From assembly GCA_027604685.1 (NCBI GenBank), contig JADHYX010000103.1, positions 1 through 58,763 on the forward strand: 58,763 bases of DNA, given 5' to 3'. The stretch comes from Lobulomyces angularis. Its lineage: Eukaryota > Chytridiomycota > Chytridiomycetes > Lobulomycetales > Lobulomycetaceae. The translations under genes and the position numbers were made by a program. The stretch's first letter is position 1. The number at the start of each line of letters is the position of its first letter. Shown here in pieces: positions 14,395-25,151 of this stretch. The notes under the pieces were generated by a model. It was given only the letters and a program-made list of their open reading frames with translations, made no database searches and was not told the origin of the DNA.

Positions 14395-15057
14395 CTAATT
14401 TTTAAAAAGTTTAAAATTTGTAACTTTTAAGCTTTCAAAAATTTTTTTGAAAATTAAATCGACTCTAGTATCATTGATTTCAGACTCATTCTTTATAGGA
14501 AAATTATAATTTATCAAAATGTCAGTTTGGTAATTTTTGAGACGAAGAAGGAACATTAAAATTAAATTGATCTTCTTATTTGAAGAATTTTTTTCTAAAC
14601 AAATCTGCGAACCTTTTACTGCAAAAATTTCTGTATCTCCACTTAAATAAAATAAAGTTAAAAAACAATAATTTGCAATTAAAAAAATTCTCACGGAAAA
14701 TTCAATTTTAAATTTGGATAGTCCGCCAAATTCAAATTATTTTTATAAAAAACAGTAATATTTTCTTTGGAAATTTCATTGAACTCTGCCAGCTCCTCGA
14801 AATAATATTCAGCAAAACAAGGAAACTGTCTCTTCAAAACAGCGTCATTATTATAATCAAATAATTCAATAATTAAGCTTTGGTCTGTATTAATGTCTGC
14901 AAACACTTCTTGGTTATCTGGAACCTCTCTTAACCGACTAAGTGAAAAAATTATCAATACAAATTAAACAATAATATAAAAACCTTATGTCAATGAATGA
15001 CGCTGGTATTTGTAACTCCATTGCACCTCCGTAAATTTGTTGCAGTTTTAACTCCAT
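14395..15057 (-). CDS. MOG1: MOG1 / RANGRF, Ran-binding nuclear transport factor
   Basis: Mog1 binds Ran and releases its nucleotide, supporting nuclear protein import. Three exons on the minus strand. Exon 1 reads MELKLQQIYGGAMELQIPAS, the family's N-terminal GGA(I/M)E signature. Exon 2 begins LREVPDNQEVF and includes TDQSLIIELFDY, the most conserved Mog1 stretch, then CFAEYYFEELAEFN. Exon 3 has GDTEIFAVKGSQICL and a C-terminal helix ending SLKVTNFKLFKN. Length of about 190 residues matches yeast Mog1. Both introns restore the frame. No oddities. Confidence 0.93.
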
Positions 15058-15303
15058 TATATTGAACACAGGTTAACTTCCGTTTATTTTTATTAGTTAA
15101 GTTATTGAAGAAATTAAAAAAAATTTTTTTTTTTATACTTTTGGAGTGAAACTATATATGACACTTTATTGAACTAAAAGAACCTATATTTAATGAAAAC
15201 TACAAAACAACTCTAAAAAACACTAAAAAAAAAAATGGAGATACTAATAAATTTAATGAAAATGCTAAGTTAAGTAAACTGTTGGTAAAGGCAATTGGCT
15301 TTT

Positions 15304-18300
15304 CTAAGTGCAAAAGACTTCAAAATTAGATTTTAAAGTTTGTTTTTTATCATTTGTGGAAAATTGAAATTGGTAGAACACTCCGTTCATGGTAGCTTCG
15401 AGAACAAATTGCCCTTCTCCTTTATCAACATCACTAACCACCATAGATTTTACAAAAAAAGCTTCTCCTTTGGTGGGATTTTTTTCCTAATAACAATTAA
15501 TTAATTTAAATTTAACAGTTAACCGTACCTCATCTATATCGAAAAATGTAATTGTTTTATCTGAAATATTGCACACCTGAAATTAACACGGAAGATTGGC
15601 ATTTTATAAGAATTAATTTTTTTAACTTACCATAAACTTTTCATACCAAATCGCAATGCCAAGTTGAAATTTGGTTTTTCCTGATTTCAGGTATACAAAC
15701 GTTTGCAAAATCTACACAAAAAGGTCAAAAGAAATCTTTTTTATTATGTACCTCGGCTTTTGTAAAAGCTTTCGCTAAACTACCGTTTTCAACGTCCAGT
15801 TCATCAACGCTGGTGTTGGTTCCAAGCTTTGATTTTATCATAGTTGTTTTATTAGAGCCTGTTGATTTGGTAGTATTTGAAGAATTTCCTGATCCATACT
15901 AATGAAAACGTTAATAGATAATGTATCATATTGTTTTACTTTTTCTTGATTGCTGATTAAGATGATCTTTGGTAAGAACATGTTTAATAACAGTGCAAGT
16001 GAACTGAGCTCTATTGCAGCACCGCGGAAAATAAATTGAAACATCCCTCCCATAGAATCAATAAACACAAATGGAATCTAAACATTAAATCACCTTTAAA
16101 GGATTTGGTGCTTACCAGGATGACATACAAAAGTATCATAGTGTAGATACTAAACCCAATCATTTTACTTTCATTAAATGCACCAGGTATTCCACGTGTA
16201 TGATATGCCAAGTACACTCCAACTCCAACTAAAAATATAATTTATTTTTTGAAAACCTTTTTTTAAACACAAATTTTTTTACGTAAAAATCCATTGTAAA
16301 TGAATAAAGCGATATTAATTCCAATATTAAATGAGGAACTTGTGGAAGCACAAGTCCAATATTGAGAATTACTTAATGGAAGTAAGTGAGGTTTAGGCGC
16401 ATCAAACGCAGACCAAATTATTAGTAAAAATATGTTTACCTATCCAAAAATATATAACAGAATAAAACAACTGAATTTTTACCGAAATTATTGCTGCACA
16501 CTTTTTTAGTAATGCTACATCGTCTAGCTTTAATGCTCCAGCCAGTTTGTTTCTGCGTTTAATTTTTTTTATTAAATTTATAGATCACCTTTTGCCTCAC
16601 CGAAATATTCTAAATACTCTATAGTTTTTCACCAACATAGAGGAAATAGCTATCGAATAACTTAAAACCACCATCCACACAGAAAGTAAGCAAGAAGTAT
16701 TTGTAGGTTTACCAATGTATGGTAGAATGCTTAAAAATCCAACAATGTTTCCAACCACCATTAACAACATAAATGTTGGACTGCTATGGTTGACCGTTTT
16801 AAGTTTGCGATTTTTAAATATTATAAAAAAGAAAATCAAGCAAACAGCAGAAAAAAAAATAGCTGTGATAGTAAAGAACATCCCCAAAGGATCTGTAAAA
16901 TCAACAAAAAATTCTGGACCCAAGTCAACTTTATAGATTCCTAAACTTTTGCGTAGTTCAATATCCAAAAGATTTAAGCCATTTTTAACTTCGTAATATC
17001 CACTTAAAATGTTATTAACCCAAGTGAACAATGTCTTTTTTGTAAAACGACAAAATTAAAAGGATACTTTAATTTTTTAAAATTACTCGAGATGCAATTA
17101 AGTAATCTGGTGCAGTTTGAGCTGCAGGTCTTGCAATAACTTGCAATGTGTCAAAAATGTCACACTTTGGTATAGCCTGGCAAACAACGGGATCTGATTT
17201 TATAAAAATTTAATTAATTTTGAATTTAAAATTACCTTTATATAGGGACTTGATGGTAGGAAGTAGGGTACTCACTCTTGCTCTATCTCTTTGAAAGCTT
17301 TCGGAAGTTAACTCTTGCATTACCAGCCAAGTTGCAGTCAAGTTTTTAGTTTGTTTTGTTACACCAAGATGCCAACCACCGAGAGTACTTGCAGAATTGC
17401 CTTTTTCCACACCAGGAAGCCTGGCAATGTTATAGGCTTTTGTAGTAACTTGGTTTGAAGTATAGGTGGGAAAATTTTCATCCTTGTCAGTTAAAGAAAT
17501 AGCGTATGGCCAATTTCTCATAAATATAGTTTCACCTTTAAGCCATAACTTCAATGCTGCTGATTCTTCGTAAAGCAGACCTGACATTGGTGTGTACTCT
17601 TTTGGCTGATAAATCCAGCTCTTCATTCTTTCCAGCATCTCGACAGCCTTTTCGTTATTTCCTATGGATACACTACCATCAGCTTCAATCACATTTCCAG
17701 CTCTTGCAGAGTGAATCCATTCCATAAAGTTACAAGTCAATCTTTACAATAACATAAAAATATTAAAGAAAGACTTGGAAAAAGTAAGTAACCCTTCGTA
17801 AGCCTTGTATTGACCAGCATACCCATACATATTTGGATTAGTTTGCCTCTCACCTTTTAATATGGTTTTCATCATCTCTTCCATTTCTTCCCATGTCTCT
17901 GGAGGAGAATGATAACCATACTTTTCCAACAAATCGGTTCGATAATACAGCAAACCGTAATCAGCAAAAAACGGCATTGCTATGTGACGACCATTAACCT
18001 ATTTCTTTTTTAATGCTTTTTCTGTTAATTTTAAATTTTTTAGCATACAGTATCTGCGTCAAAAATTTGTTCTATGTGTTGCTCCTTCACATCTTTTGAA
18101 ATGAATTCATTTAAATCAACGAAATATTCTTCATAAACTCCTGGCCAAACCACATCTAAATTAAAAAATTAACTTCAAAAACATATTTGAAACTAATCGG
18201 ACCTATCTATCAATAAAAACAAAAGAAACAATTAATATTGCTGTTTACTACAAGAATAATTCTTTACTTGGTATATATCATGTTTTGAATCATTATGAGA

Positions 18301-18581
18301 TAATAAAGTGCCAAGTAAGCCAGCATAATCTGTCGTTTCTAAAGTATTTACCCAGTCAATCAGTAATGTAATGTCATATTTTTCTTTGATTCTTTTTTTA
18401 GTATCAGACCACCCTTCTTCCTCTTGACTGATGTTGTTTGGGTTCATTGGTATTGCTAAAATGGTGACGTATTGGTCTATATAAAAATCATAAGTATCTT
18501 AATAATGTATAATGTTTTACTCTCGCTTAAGACATTTCTTAGCAATAAAAAGAACGTGAACAACACTTGGGTGAGAAGCAT
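15304..18581 (-). CDS. Class C GPCR with a bacterial-type solute-binding ectodomain
   Basis: A single plasma-membrane receptor. The start at 18581 opens a signal peptide (MLLTQVLFTFFLLLRN). Next is a periplasmic-binding-protein type II domain like the extracellular component of bacterial sugar ABC importers: DVVWPGVYEEYF, PFFADYGLLYYRTDLLEKYG, SPPETWEEMEEMM, KGETIFMRNWPYAISL and GGWHLGV. It is followed by the 7TM_3 (GABA-B-like) bundle, which begins after DFTDPLGMFF: HSSPTFMLLMVVGNIVGF, SCLLSVWMVVLSYSIAISS, a VKNYRVFRIF turn, and further TMs to about 15950. A cytosolic tail of about 200 residues follows. Many short introns; one junction needs a 4-nt exon (18203-18206) to keep the frame. Class C receptors are known in zoosporic fungi and are generally lacking in Dikarya. 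The ligand is unknown; a sugar or other small nutrient is an inference from the ectodomain. Confidence 0.88.
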
Positions 18582-18984
18582 TTCCTATCTTAAACTTCAA
18601 AAAAAATTTAACGTGTAATATTAGTTTAAAAATTTTTGTTTATAATAACCTTATTTAAGTGATCAGTACACTGGTATAAAGATTTTAAGTTAACCAATCA
18701 CTGTAAAAAAAATACATATATTTTGTAAATCGACACTTACAATATTTGTTAAACTAACGCCTTATATTTACAAAAGTAAATAAACTTGTTTTGGTCATAG
18801 ATTTACTTTTTTTAAATAATTTGTATAGTATTCAAAAAAAAAATTTTTCTAGTTTGATTTTTATTATGAACCAAGTTTAACTAAGTAAATTTAATTCTTT
18901 TTAGGCTACAACTGATCTAAGTTCTACACTGATCATTTATATTAATAAAATTATGCAATTTACACTTAATACAATTTCTAGTTT
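18582..18984. other. Spacer upstream of the GPCR gene
   Basis: About 400 AT-rich bases upstream of the receptor and downstream of the EF-hand gene, both on the minus strand. Nothing recognisable is seen; it should contain the receptor promoter. Confidence 0.5.
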
Positions 18985-19610
18985 TTACTTTTCCTCATAC
19001 ATGTGAATAAACGAAGAATAGTCGAAGGTACCGTTCTGAGTCGTTTGTGGAGCTACAGAATTTATTAAATCTTCTGCTTCTTCCTTTGTTAATCTTTTAT
19101 CTTTATCCCCAAAATCACATAATATGGATATCATTTTCTGCATTGTTATTTGCCCTTCATGATCCTCCAAGTTATTGGAAAATCTATCAGTGGAAGAAGG
19201 ATTAAAAATTTTATAGTTTTTGGATTTTAATTAAGACATTCACTTACAGTTTAAACGATTTATTTAAATCAGCTACAGTAACAATAGTCTGAACCTTTCT
19301 TGACATAGCATGTACGAATGCTGGTGTATTTTTATTTATTTAGTTTGGAATGAAAGCTAAATTAAAAATTGTTACATTGAAAGTCGATTTCGCCGGTTCC
19401 CTCTACATCAATTTCATTAATCATTGTTTCTAATTCAACTTTTGAAGCCCTTATTCCAAGAGTTGTCATTAATGTGCCTAATTCCTCTTTTGAAATTGTA
19501 CCACCATTATCAGTATCTACTAATCGAAATATTTCGTGCAATTCCTTTAACTCTGCTAAAGATAATCCACTAGCAGCTACCAAATTCATATCAAATGCTA
19601 CTGTTGACAT
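18985..19610 (-). CDS. Calmodulin-like EF-hand protein
   Basis: Small cytosolic calcium sensor of the calmodulin/centrin superfamily. Three exons are joined in frame; the first runs MSTVAFDMNLVAASGLSLAE. EF-hand 1 is canonical (DTDNGGTISKEELG). EF-hand 2 (DVEGTGEIDF) keeps most ligands. Hands 3 and 4 look degenerate: the third (around NNLEDHEGQITMQKMIS) lacks the usual first loop Asp, and the fourth (QTTQNGTFDYSSF) has no acidic position 1. So probably only the N-terminal lobe binds Ca2+ well. It is not calmodulin itself, which is far more conserved. The partner is unknown. It lies close to the SNZ gene on the same strand, without any evident functional link. Confidence 0.85.
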
Positions 19611-19915
19611 TGTATTAGCTGTTAATCACCAAGAAAAAATTTTTTGTTTAGAATTTTTTCGTGTCAAAATTCTATTAATCATAATAAGAGCTAAGATTAA
19701 AAAAAATTTGATTTCTTTGAAGTTTCCAAAAGTTTTAGAAAATAATCATTTTTAAATTTTTTTTTTAATGTGACAAAAAAATCAACTAATTTTATTTTGT
19801 TAAGTACTATAAAAAATTTAAATTTTTTAAACAAAACTGATGTACATTATTATGCAAAAATTCAAAATATATATTTTTTAATTAATCTATAAAATTCAGA
19901 TTTTATAATTCTAAA
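19611..19915. other. Short AT-rich spacer
   Basis: About 300 bp upstream of the EF-hand gene and downstream of SNZ. It is AT-rich with no coding or structural signal that I can support. Confidence 0.5.
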
Positions 19916-21015
19916 TTACCATCCTCTTTTAGAATATTGCTGATCTGCAGGTAAGGTATCACAGTTTATTCCAACCTACAAAAAAATTTTTTAACAACGT
20001 CTAGAAATGTTTGTATAACTACCATAGCTTCACCCAAATTTTCAGAAACAGCACATAATACTTTGGGGTCTTTATAGTGGGTAACAGCCTGAACAATGGC
20101 TCTGGCTCTCTTGGCTGGGTCTCCAGATTTAAAAATTCCCGAACCCACGAAAACACCATCCATACCTAATTGCATCATTAATGCAGCATCAGCTGGAGTA
20201 GCAACACCTCCAGCAGCAAAGTTTACAACTGGTAATCTACCTAAACGAACAGTTTCCTTTAGAAGATGATATGGAGCTTGGATTTCTTTGGCATATGTGT
20301 ATAACTAAAAAGAGTATAAATTCTACTGCAAATATATGCAACATACCTCTTCTTCTGAAAGAGCTTTAGCTTTTCTAATTTCACTGAAGAGAGTTCTAGC
20401 ATGTCTAACTGCCTCGACAACATTTCCGGTACCAGCTTCTCCCTTTGTTCGTATCATCGCAGCCCCTTCATTAATCCTTCTTAAAGCTTCACCAAGATTT
20501 TTGCAACCTAGGTAAAGTTAGTTTTGAGATGGTTCCCAGAAAAAAGCTGCTTACCACAGACAAATGGAACTTTAAAATTATTTTTGTTTATGTGATGAGA
20601 TTCATCAGCGGGGGTTAAAACTTCACTTTCATCAATATAATCAATTTCTAGGTGTTCCAAAATTTGTGCCTCCACGAAGTGACCAATTCTAACTTTAGCC
20701 ATGACTGGGATAGTTACTGCTGCCTGAATTTCTTTAATCATTTGCGGATCCGACATTCGTGCAACACCGCCTAACCAAAGTTAACACATTGTAAATAAAA
20801 AAAATAAGAAAACACATACCATCCTTTCTAATATCTGCAGGAACTCTTTCCAAAGCCATGACAGCACATGCACCAGCTTCTTCAGCTATTCTTGCTTGTT
20901 CAGCATTAACAACATCCATAATAACACCACCTTTCAACATTTGAGCCAATCCAGCTTTGATTGAAAAAGCATCAGTTGCTTGTTCAACTTTTCCATTAAC
21001 TAAGTTACTCGCCAT
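19916..21015 (-). CDS. SNZ1: Pyridoxal 5'-phosphate synthase, PdxS/SNZ subunit
   Basis: Synthase subunit of DXP-independent vitamin B6 synthesis. It condenses ribose 5-phosphate, glyceraldehyde 3-phosphate and ammonia to PLP, with ammonia supplied by the glutaminase partner SNO/PdxT (absent here). The start [12 protein letters not shown] sits at 21015. Key residues are visible: [13 protein letters not shown] (active-site Asp), [10 protein letters not shown] (Lys that forms the substrate imine), [16 protein letters not shown] (second catalytic Lys), and [19 protein letters not shown] with the phosphate-binding [10 protein letters not shown]. The last exon encodes [18 protein letters not shown] and stop. 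The four introns are short. The protein is complete and highly conserved. Confidence 0.97.
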
Positions 21016-21513
21016 TTGTAATTTTTTTTTTTTTTAACTTTTTTGTTTTTTTTNNNNNNNNNNGCTTAATTTATACTCTCGGCAAAGTTTGTCCGTGATT
21101 TGTAAACAAACGATTTTTGGGTGAATAAATCATTCCTATTCTTCCTGAAATAATTAAAAATGGAAGGAAGTACCACACATGTAGTAATTTAAGTTACATA
21201 AAGCCGTATGCATTTTCATGGAGAAATCTGGTATTAATAAGGGACATCATTAGCTTTAATTTTCAATAGAAAATCCTTTAGATTAATCATCGTTTTTATA
21301 AATATTATTTTATTGAAACAGCAAATGTTGCACTGCTGTGGAAATTTGCATAAATGGTTTTTTAAAAAAAATCTGAAACTCCCTAGTATTTTTTCCCATT
21401 TTTACAAGCAAAGAAATTTGTAAACAATTAAAAATTTGCTTCGTTTTTGGAGTTCAATGATAGGTGAGTAATTGGCATTTGAAGATATTAAAAGAAATTC
21501 TTAAATCTATCTT
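21016..21513. other. Spacer containing a 10-N assembly gap
   Basis: Upstream of SNZ. Ten unknown bases at 21054-21063 follow a T run, so this is a gap in the assembly, probably at a homopolymer. Its true size may differ. The remaining 450 bp show no gene that I can recognise. Confidence 0.6.
21054..21063. other. Assembly gap, 10 N
   Basis: Ten unknown bases directly after a T-rich stretch. This is the only ambiguity in the window. Confidence 0.99.
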
Positions 21514-22407
21514 TTATTGCTCCTCCTCCATATTGTCCACTTCCTCTTCTTCGATGTTCTCTCGCCACCAATCAACTAGGCCCAATCCATCTTCAAATAT
21601 ACTACATGTTAAGGTATAAGGTACTAAGATATCTTCTGTAGAAATATCACCACTTGGTAGCACTTTTGTTTTTATTGGCCCTATGTCCTCAAAATTTTCT
21701 GTTTCAACTCTAAATCGTATGGTTTCACCTTTGTCCATAAACAATTCGGCTGGATTTTCACTGCCGTCGTCGTATTTCCACACCCAAACTCCTTCATCAC
21801 TGTTACTAAACAAGAGTTATGTTAAAAGAAAAAAATGAAATTTTTGCATAAAATTACAACACAGATCCTTCTTTCACCCAATCAGAAGGAATAACTATGT
21901 CGTCAAAAAAATCCATTGTAACTTAAAAATGAAATATTAACTTAGTTAACCAAAAAAAGAAACTATTTGCACCTCTTATCCCATTTGGGGTTGAGCTTGC
22001 AACTCTTCCTGTTAACACTTCACCTAAAAAGGGTCTAAACAAGCTTAAAAGGTGTTTCTTCTCATTAAACCAAACCTAAACACAATCATCCTAAATTTAA
22101 CTGAATTGAAACAAAAAAAAGTTACAAAAAGCATAAAGTCATGTAGTCCACACCTTTGCTCATGTAAGAACCATCTTGGCAGGCGTGAACAACCCCATCA
22201 GTAACTAAACAATAAACTTTTTCCATAACTTAAATCTTTTAAATTACCCTCTATTAAGTCTAAAACTCTAATGCAAAGTCCAACATTATGTAAAACTTTA
22301 TTAGCAAATTTTTTGTTAATTTCATTCGATATCGCTTCAGCTCTAGGTAATATCAAATCAGCTGGATGAACTCTTACAATATCTCTTAAAACTGTTAATA
22401 TAAACAT
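21514..22407 (-). CDS. RPC25: RNA polymerase III subunit RPC8/Rpc25
   Basis: Stalk subunit of RNA polymerase III (POLR3H in human), paralogue of RPB7, working with RPC17 in initiation. It starts at 22407 with MFILTVLRDIVRVHPADLIL, the Rpb7-type N-terminal domain. Then come NKKFANKVLHNVGLCIRVLD, a loop, LFRPFLGEVLTGRVASS, the OB-like domain with MDFFDDIVIPSDWV, EGVWVWKYDDG and DKGETIRFRVETENF. The Pol III-specific end is YTLTCSIFEDGLGLVDWW plus an acidic tail. Five exons. The intron that closes before VWFNEKKHLLSLF has two nearby donor choices, so one or two residues there are uncertain. The last conserved tryptophan pair separates it from RPB7. Confidence 0.92.
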
Positions 22408-22642
22408 AGACAATGCTAGGCAATATTATTTTTTTAACTTTTTTTAATTTTCTTAATTTTTTTTTTTTTTTTTTTTTAATTTGATCAATAAATTCATCTT
22501 TCATTGAATAGGAAATCTTAAATATTAATTTATTACTACCTTCAGTGGAATTGTTTGCTGGGTTAAGGGAAGAAGAAGTTCAATTGTTGGATTCAAAATA
22601 ATAAAGATTGCAATTGTATAAAAATACTCTTCATTATACATA

Positions 22643-23818
22643 ATGGGATTACATGTCGCTCGGCCCGTAATTGACCGTTACAATTTAACTAAAAAGTTAA
22701 TTAGAATGTCCTGGTCAAAGTATAACTTATATAATATGGCAACAAAGGAACGAGAAAAAGAGTCAAGTAATTTAAGAAAAAGCGTTTTTCAACAAAGGTG
22801 GGCAGCGAAAAAGCAGCTTAGAGCATATTATGTTCCTAATATATCAGAGAGGCAATTTATTGGTAATTAAGTACACCCAGTTTTTATTTTTCAACCCTAT
22901 ACTTCAAAGAAAATTCTCAATATTTTAAAAACATTATCTTGGTACTCAATATATTTGTTTCTAGATCGCCACTTCACCACCAAAATTAAATTACAACATT
23001 TGTCTAAAGAAGACCAGAAAAAGGTACCCCCTGCTCAAACATTAGCTTTTGCAGAATTAGAAAGAAGAATTGATGTGGTAGTTTTCCGATCCCACTTTCA
23101 AGATAGCATTTTTAATGCTAGAAGGATAGTAAGGGCTGGCCATGTTAAAGTAAATGGAGTTAAGGTAAATTGAATAAAAATCTTTAAGTTTTCTTATAGT
23201 AAACATTTTTTGGCAGTGTAATATTCCATGTAGAAGTTTAAAGGACGGAGACATGATTACTGTTGATCCTGCAGCAGTGGTTACCTTAAAACCTCCTAGG
23301 AAAAGAAAGGAAATTTTGAAGGGTATTATTAGCAAAATGTTTAGTATGTTGATTTCTTTAAAATTAATTTAGATGGTTCTCCTAATCCTTATCCAGAAAC
23401 TCCAAGGTCGAAAGAAAGAAGATTTGTTCCTCAAAAATATATGGCGCCGTGGATGTTTGTTCCGGAATATTTGGAAGTAAATTATCCAACGTGTTCCACT
23501 GTGTTTTTGAGATCCCCTTTACCACAACCATCGCGAGTGGAGATACCATCACCTTTAGACCCCACAACACATCAGTTAGGTTTTGAGTGGTATGCAACTA
23601 TAAAAAGGAGAAAGACAAGGAAAACAATTTGGTCACCAATGGTTATTAATGGAAAAACTTGTAGGCTAAAACCTAAATTTGATCAAATGTTACGAAATGA
23701 TCAGTTTGTAAAAAGAATGGCAGTTCAAGGCAAGAAGGTAAACTTACGAAGAGTCAAGGTTAAATATACTCCTAGATTTGTTAGAAAGGTAGTTAGTAAA
23801 AACAAAGATCTTAAATAA
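22643..23818 (+). CDS. NAM9: Mitochondrial small-subunit ribosomal protein uS4m (Nam9)
   Basis: Primary 16S-like rRNA binder of the mitochondrial small ribosomal subunit. The ATG at 22643 starts a basic N-terminus (MGLHVARPVIDRYNLTKKLI). The S4 RNA-binding domain lies in exon 2: ELERRIDVVVFRSHF, FNARRIVRAGHVKVNGVK, then CNIPCRSLKDGDMITV. The C-terminal extension is typical of fungal Nam9: KYMAPWMFVPEYLEVNYPTC and DPTTHQLGFEWYA, ending in a very basic tail. Four exons; all three introns restore the frame. Length of about 330 residues fits fungal homologues rather than bacterial S4 (about 200). Confidence 0.92.
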
Positions 23819-23980
23819 AAAGAATCTTTGATGTTTTGAACATCTTTAAAAAGTTTCTAAAATGTAATTTTTTTGTTCTTTGCTATTTATTACTCAATAT
23901 TCTAAAAAAAAAAAATCTAAACTTATAAATTAATACTAGTTACAAAATAAAATTAGAATTTTCACTAATCGATTGAATAT

Positions 23981-25124
23981 CTAAAAGAACATAACTTTAA
24001 TAACATTATTATTGTTGTTTTTAAAATATAAACTGACATTATGAATAAACTGAAATAAATCCATATTGCATTCGTTTAATGTCAAGATTGTCCTTTTTTT
24101 CTTATCGACAAAAGAGGCGTCAATTAAAACCAGTTCTGTTGCTTTTAAAAAGTCTGCGTGTTCTTTCATGATTTTATCCACTCTATTAGGAGTTCCGACA
24201 CCTATTAGATATTCATGCAATTTTAAAACATTGATCTGTTCATCAACTTTGAGATGTTTAGCAAAAAGTTTTACTATTCTACTTTTCGTATTTTTCTTCA
24301 AAACACTTTTAAAAAGAATGAATCAATATACGAAATATAAGTTTATTATACTCAATAATTTCAATACATCTTAAGGCGCTAGCACACAAAACCAAAACCT
24401 TTGGACTTTCCACTACGGCCTTTTTTGAAGATATAGAGGGCAAAGCTTGCATAAATAATTTTCCTTAATTGTATTTTTATTTTTTTTTACATACCATGGC
24501 ATATTCCATTCCAAATATTCAAAGTATTCCTTTCAAAACAAATTTCAGAAGTGTCAACAAACAACTCCTCTAAAAACAGATTTATTAACAAAAATTTAAA
24601 TTTTGAATACCATCCCATTTTTGTACCTCTAAATCCTCTAGTTCCAGAGTAGATAATTTATATTTATTCTTTTTCAAGATTTTAAATTTTTTCCAGTATT
24701 CACTTAAAATGTCTGACTTTTTCTGAGGAACGCAGAAGTCATACTTCACAGGTTCCTTTAACAATTTCTTTTGTTTTTTTCTTAATCGCTGTTTTTCATT
24801 TTTTGTTAACGAGGATTGATTTGAATGTTTTTCACCATCATCTAATTTTCTTTTTAAATTGTTATTTTTTAATTCATCATCTTCATCATTAAAATCTATT
24901 TGACCTTCAAAATCGTCCTCTCCAGAAACTTCAACTAAACTTTCATCTTAAAAAAAAATTGGAAATTTAATTGTTAAAATTAAATAAACATTATGGAGAA
25001 TCATGTTTTTCCAAAAAAAAAAACGTGATTTCATCAATTTCCCAAAAAAAGATAAGAAAGAAATACCATAAACAAAATCATCATCTAAGTCATCTGCCCC
25101 CTTCTTTAAAACATTGTTAATCAT
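23981..25124 (-). CDS. CMS1: CMS1-type 90S pre-ribosome protein
   Basis: Homologue of yeast Cms1 and human CMSS1, a component of the U3-containing 90S pre-ribosome with a degenerate DEAD-box-helicase-like fold. The N-terminus from 25124 is acidic (MINNVLKKGADDLDDDF) followed by a Lys-rich nuclear-localisation-like segment. The core shows ESPKVLVLCASALRCIEII, RIVKLFAKHLKVDEQINVL, IGVGTPNRVDKIMK and LKATELVLIDASFVDKKKRT. These are the family's VGTPNR and VIDxSxxD stretches, without helicase Walker motifs. Five or more exons. The start codon lies 27 bp from that of the neighbouring plus-strand gene, so the two must share a minimal bidirectional promoter. Confidence 0.9.
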
Positions 25125-25151
25125 TTTTTTTTTTTTTAAAAAAAAAAAAAA
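25125..25151. promoter_or_regulatory. 27-bp divergent gap between two start codons
   Basis: CMS1 (minus) and the glycosyltransferase-like gene (plus) start codons are separated by only a T run followed by an A run. If both starts are right, transcription initiation sites must lie inside the opposite gene or the 5' UTRs must overlap. The poly(T)/poly(A) tract could act as a nucleosome-free element, which is an inference. Confidence 0.45.
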
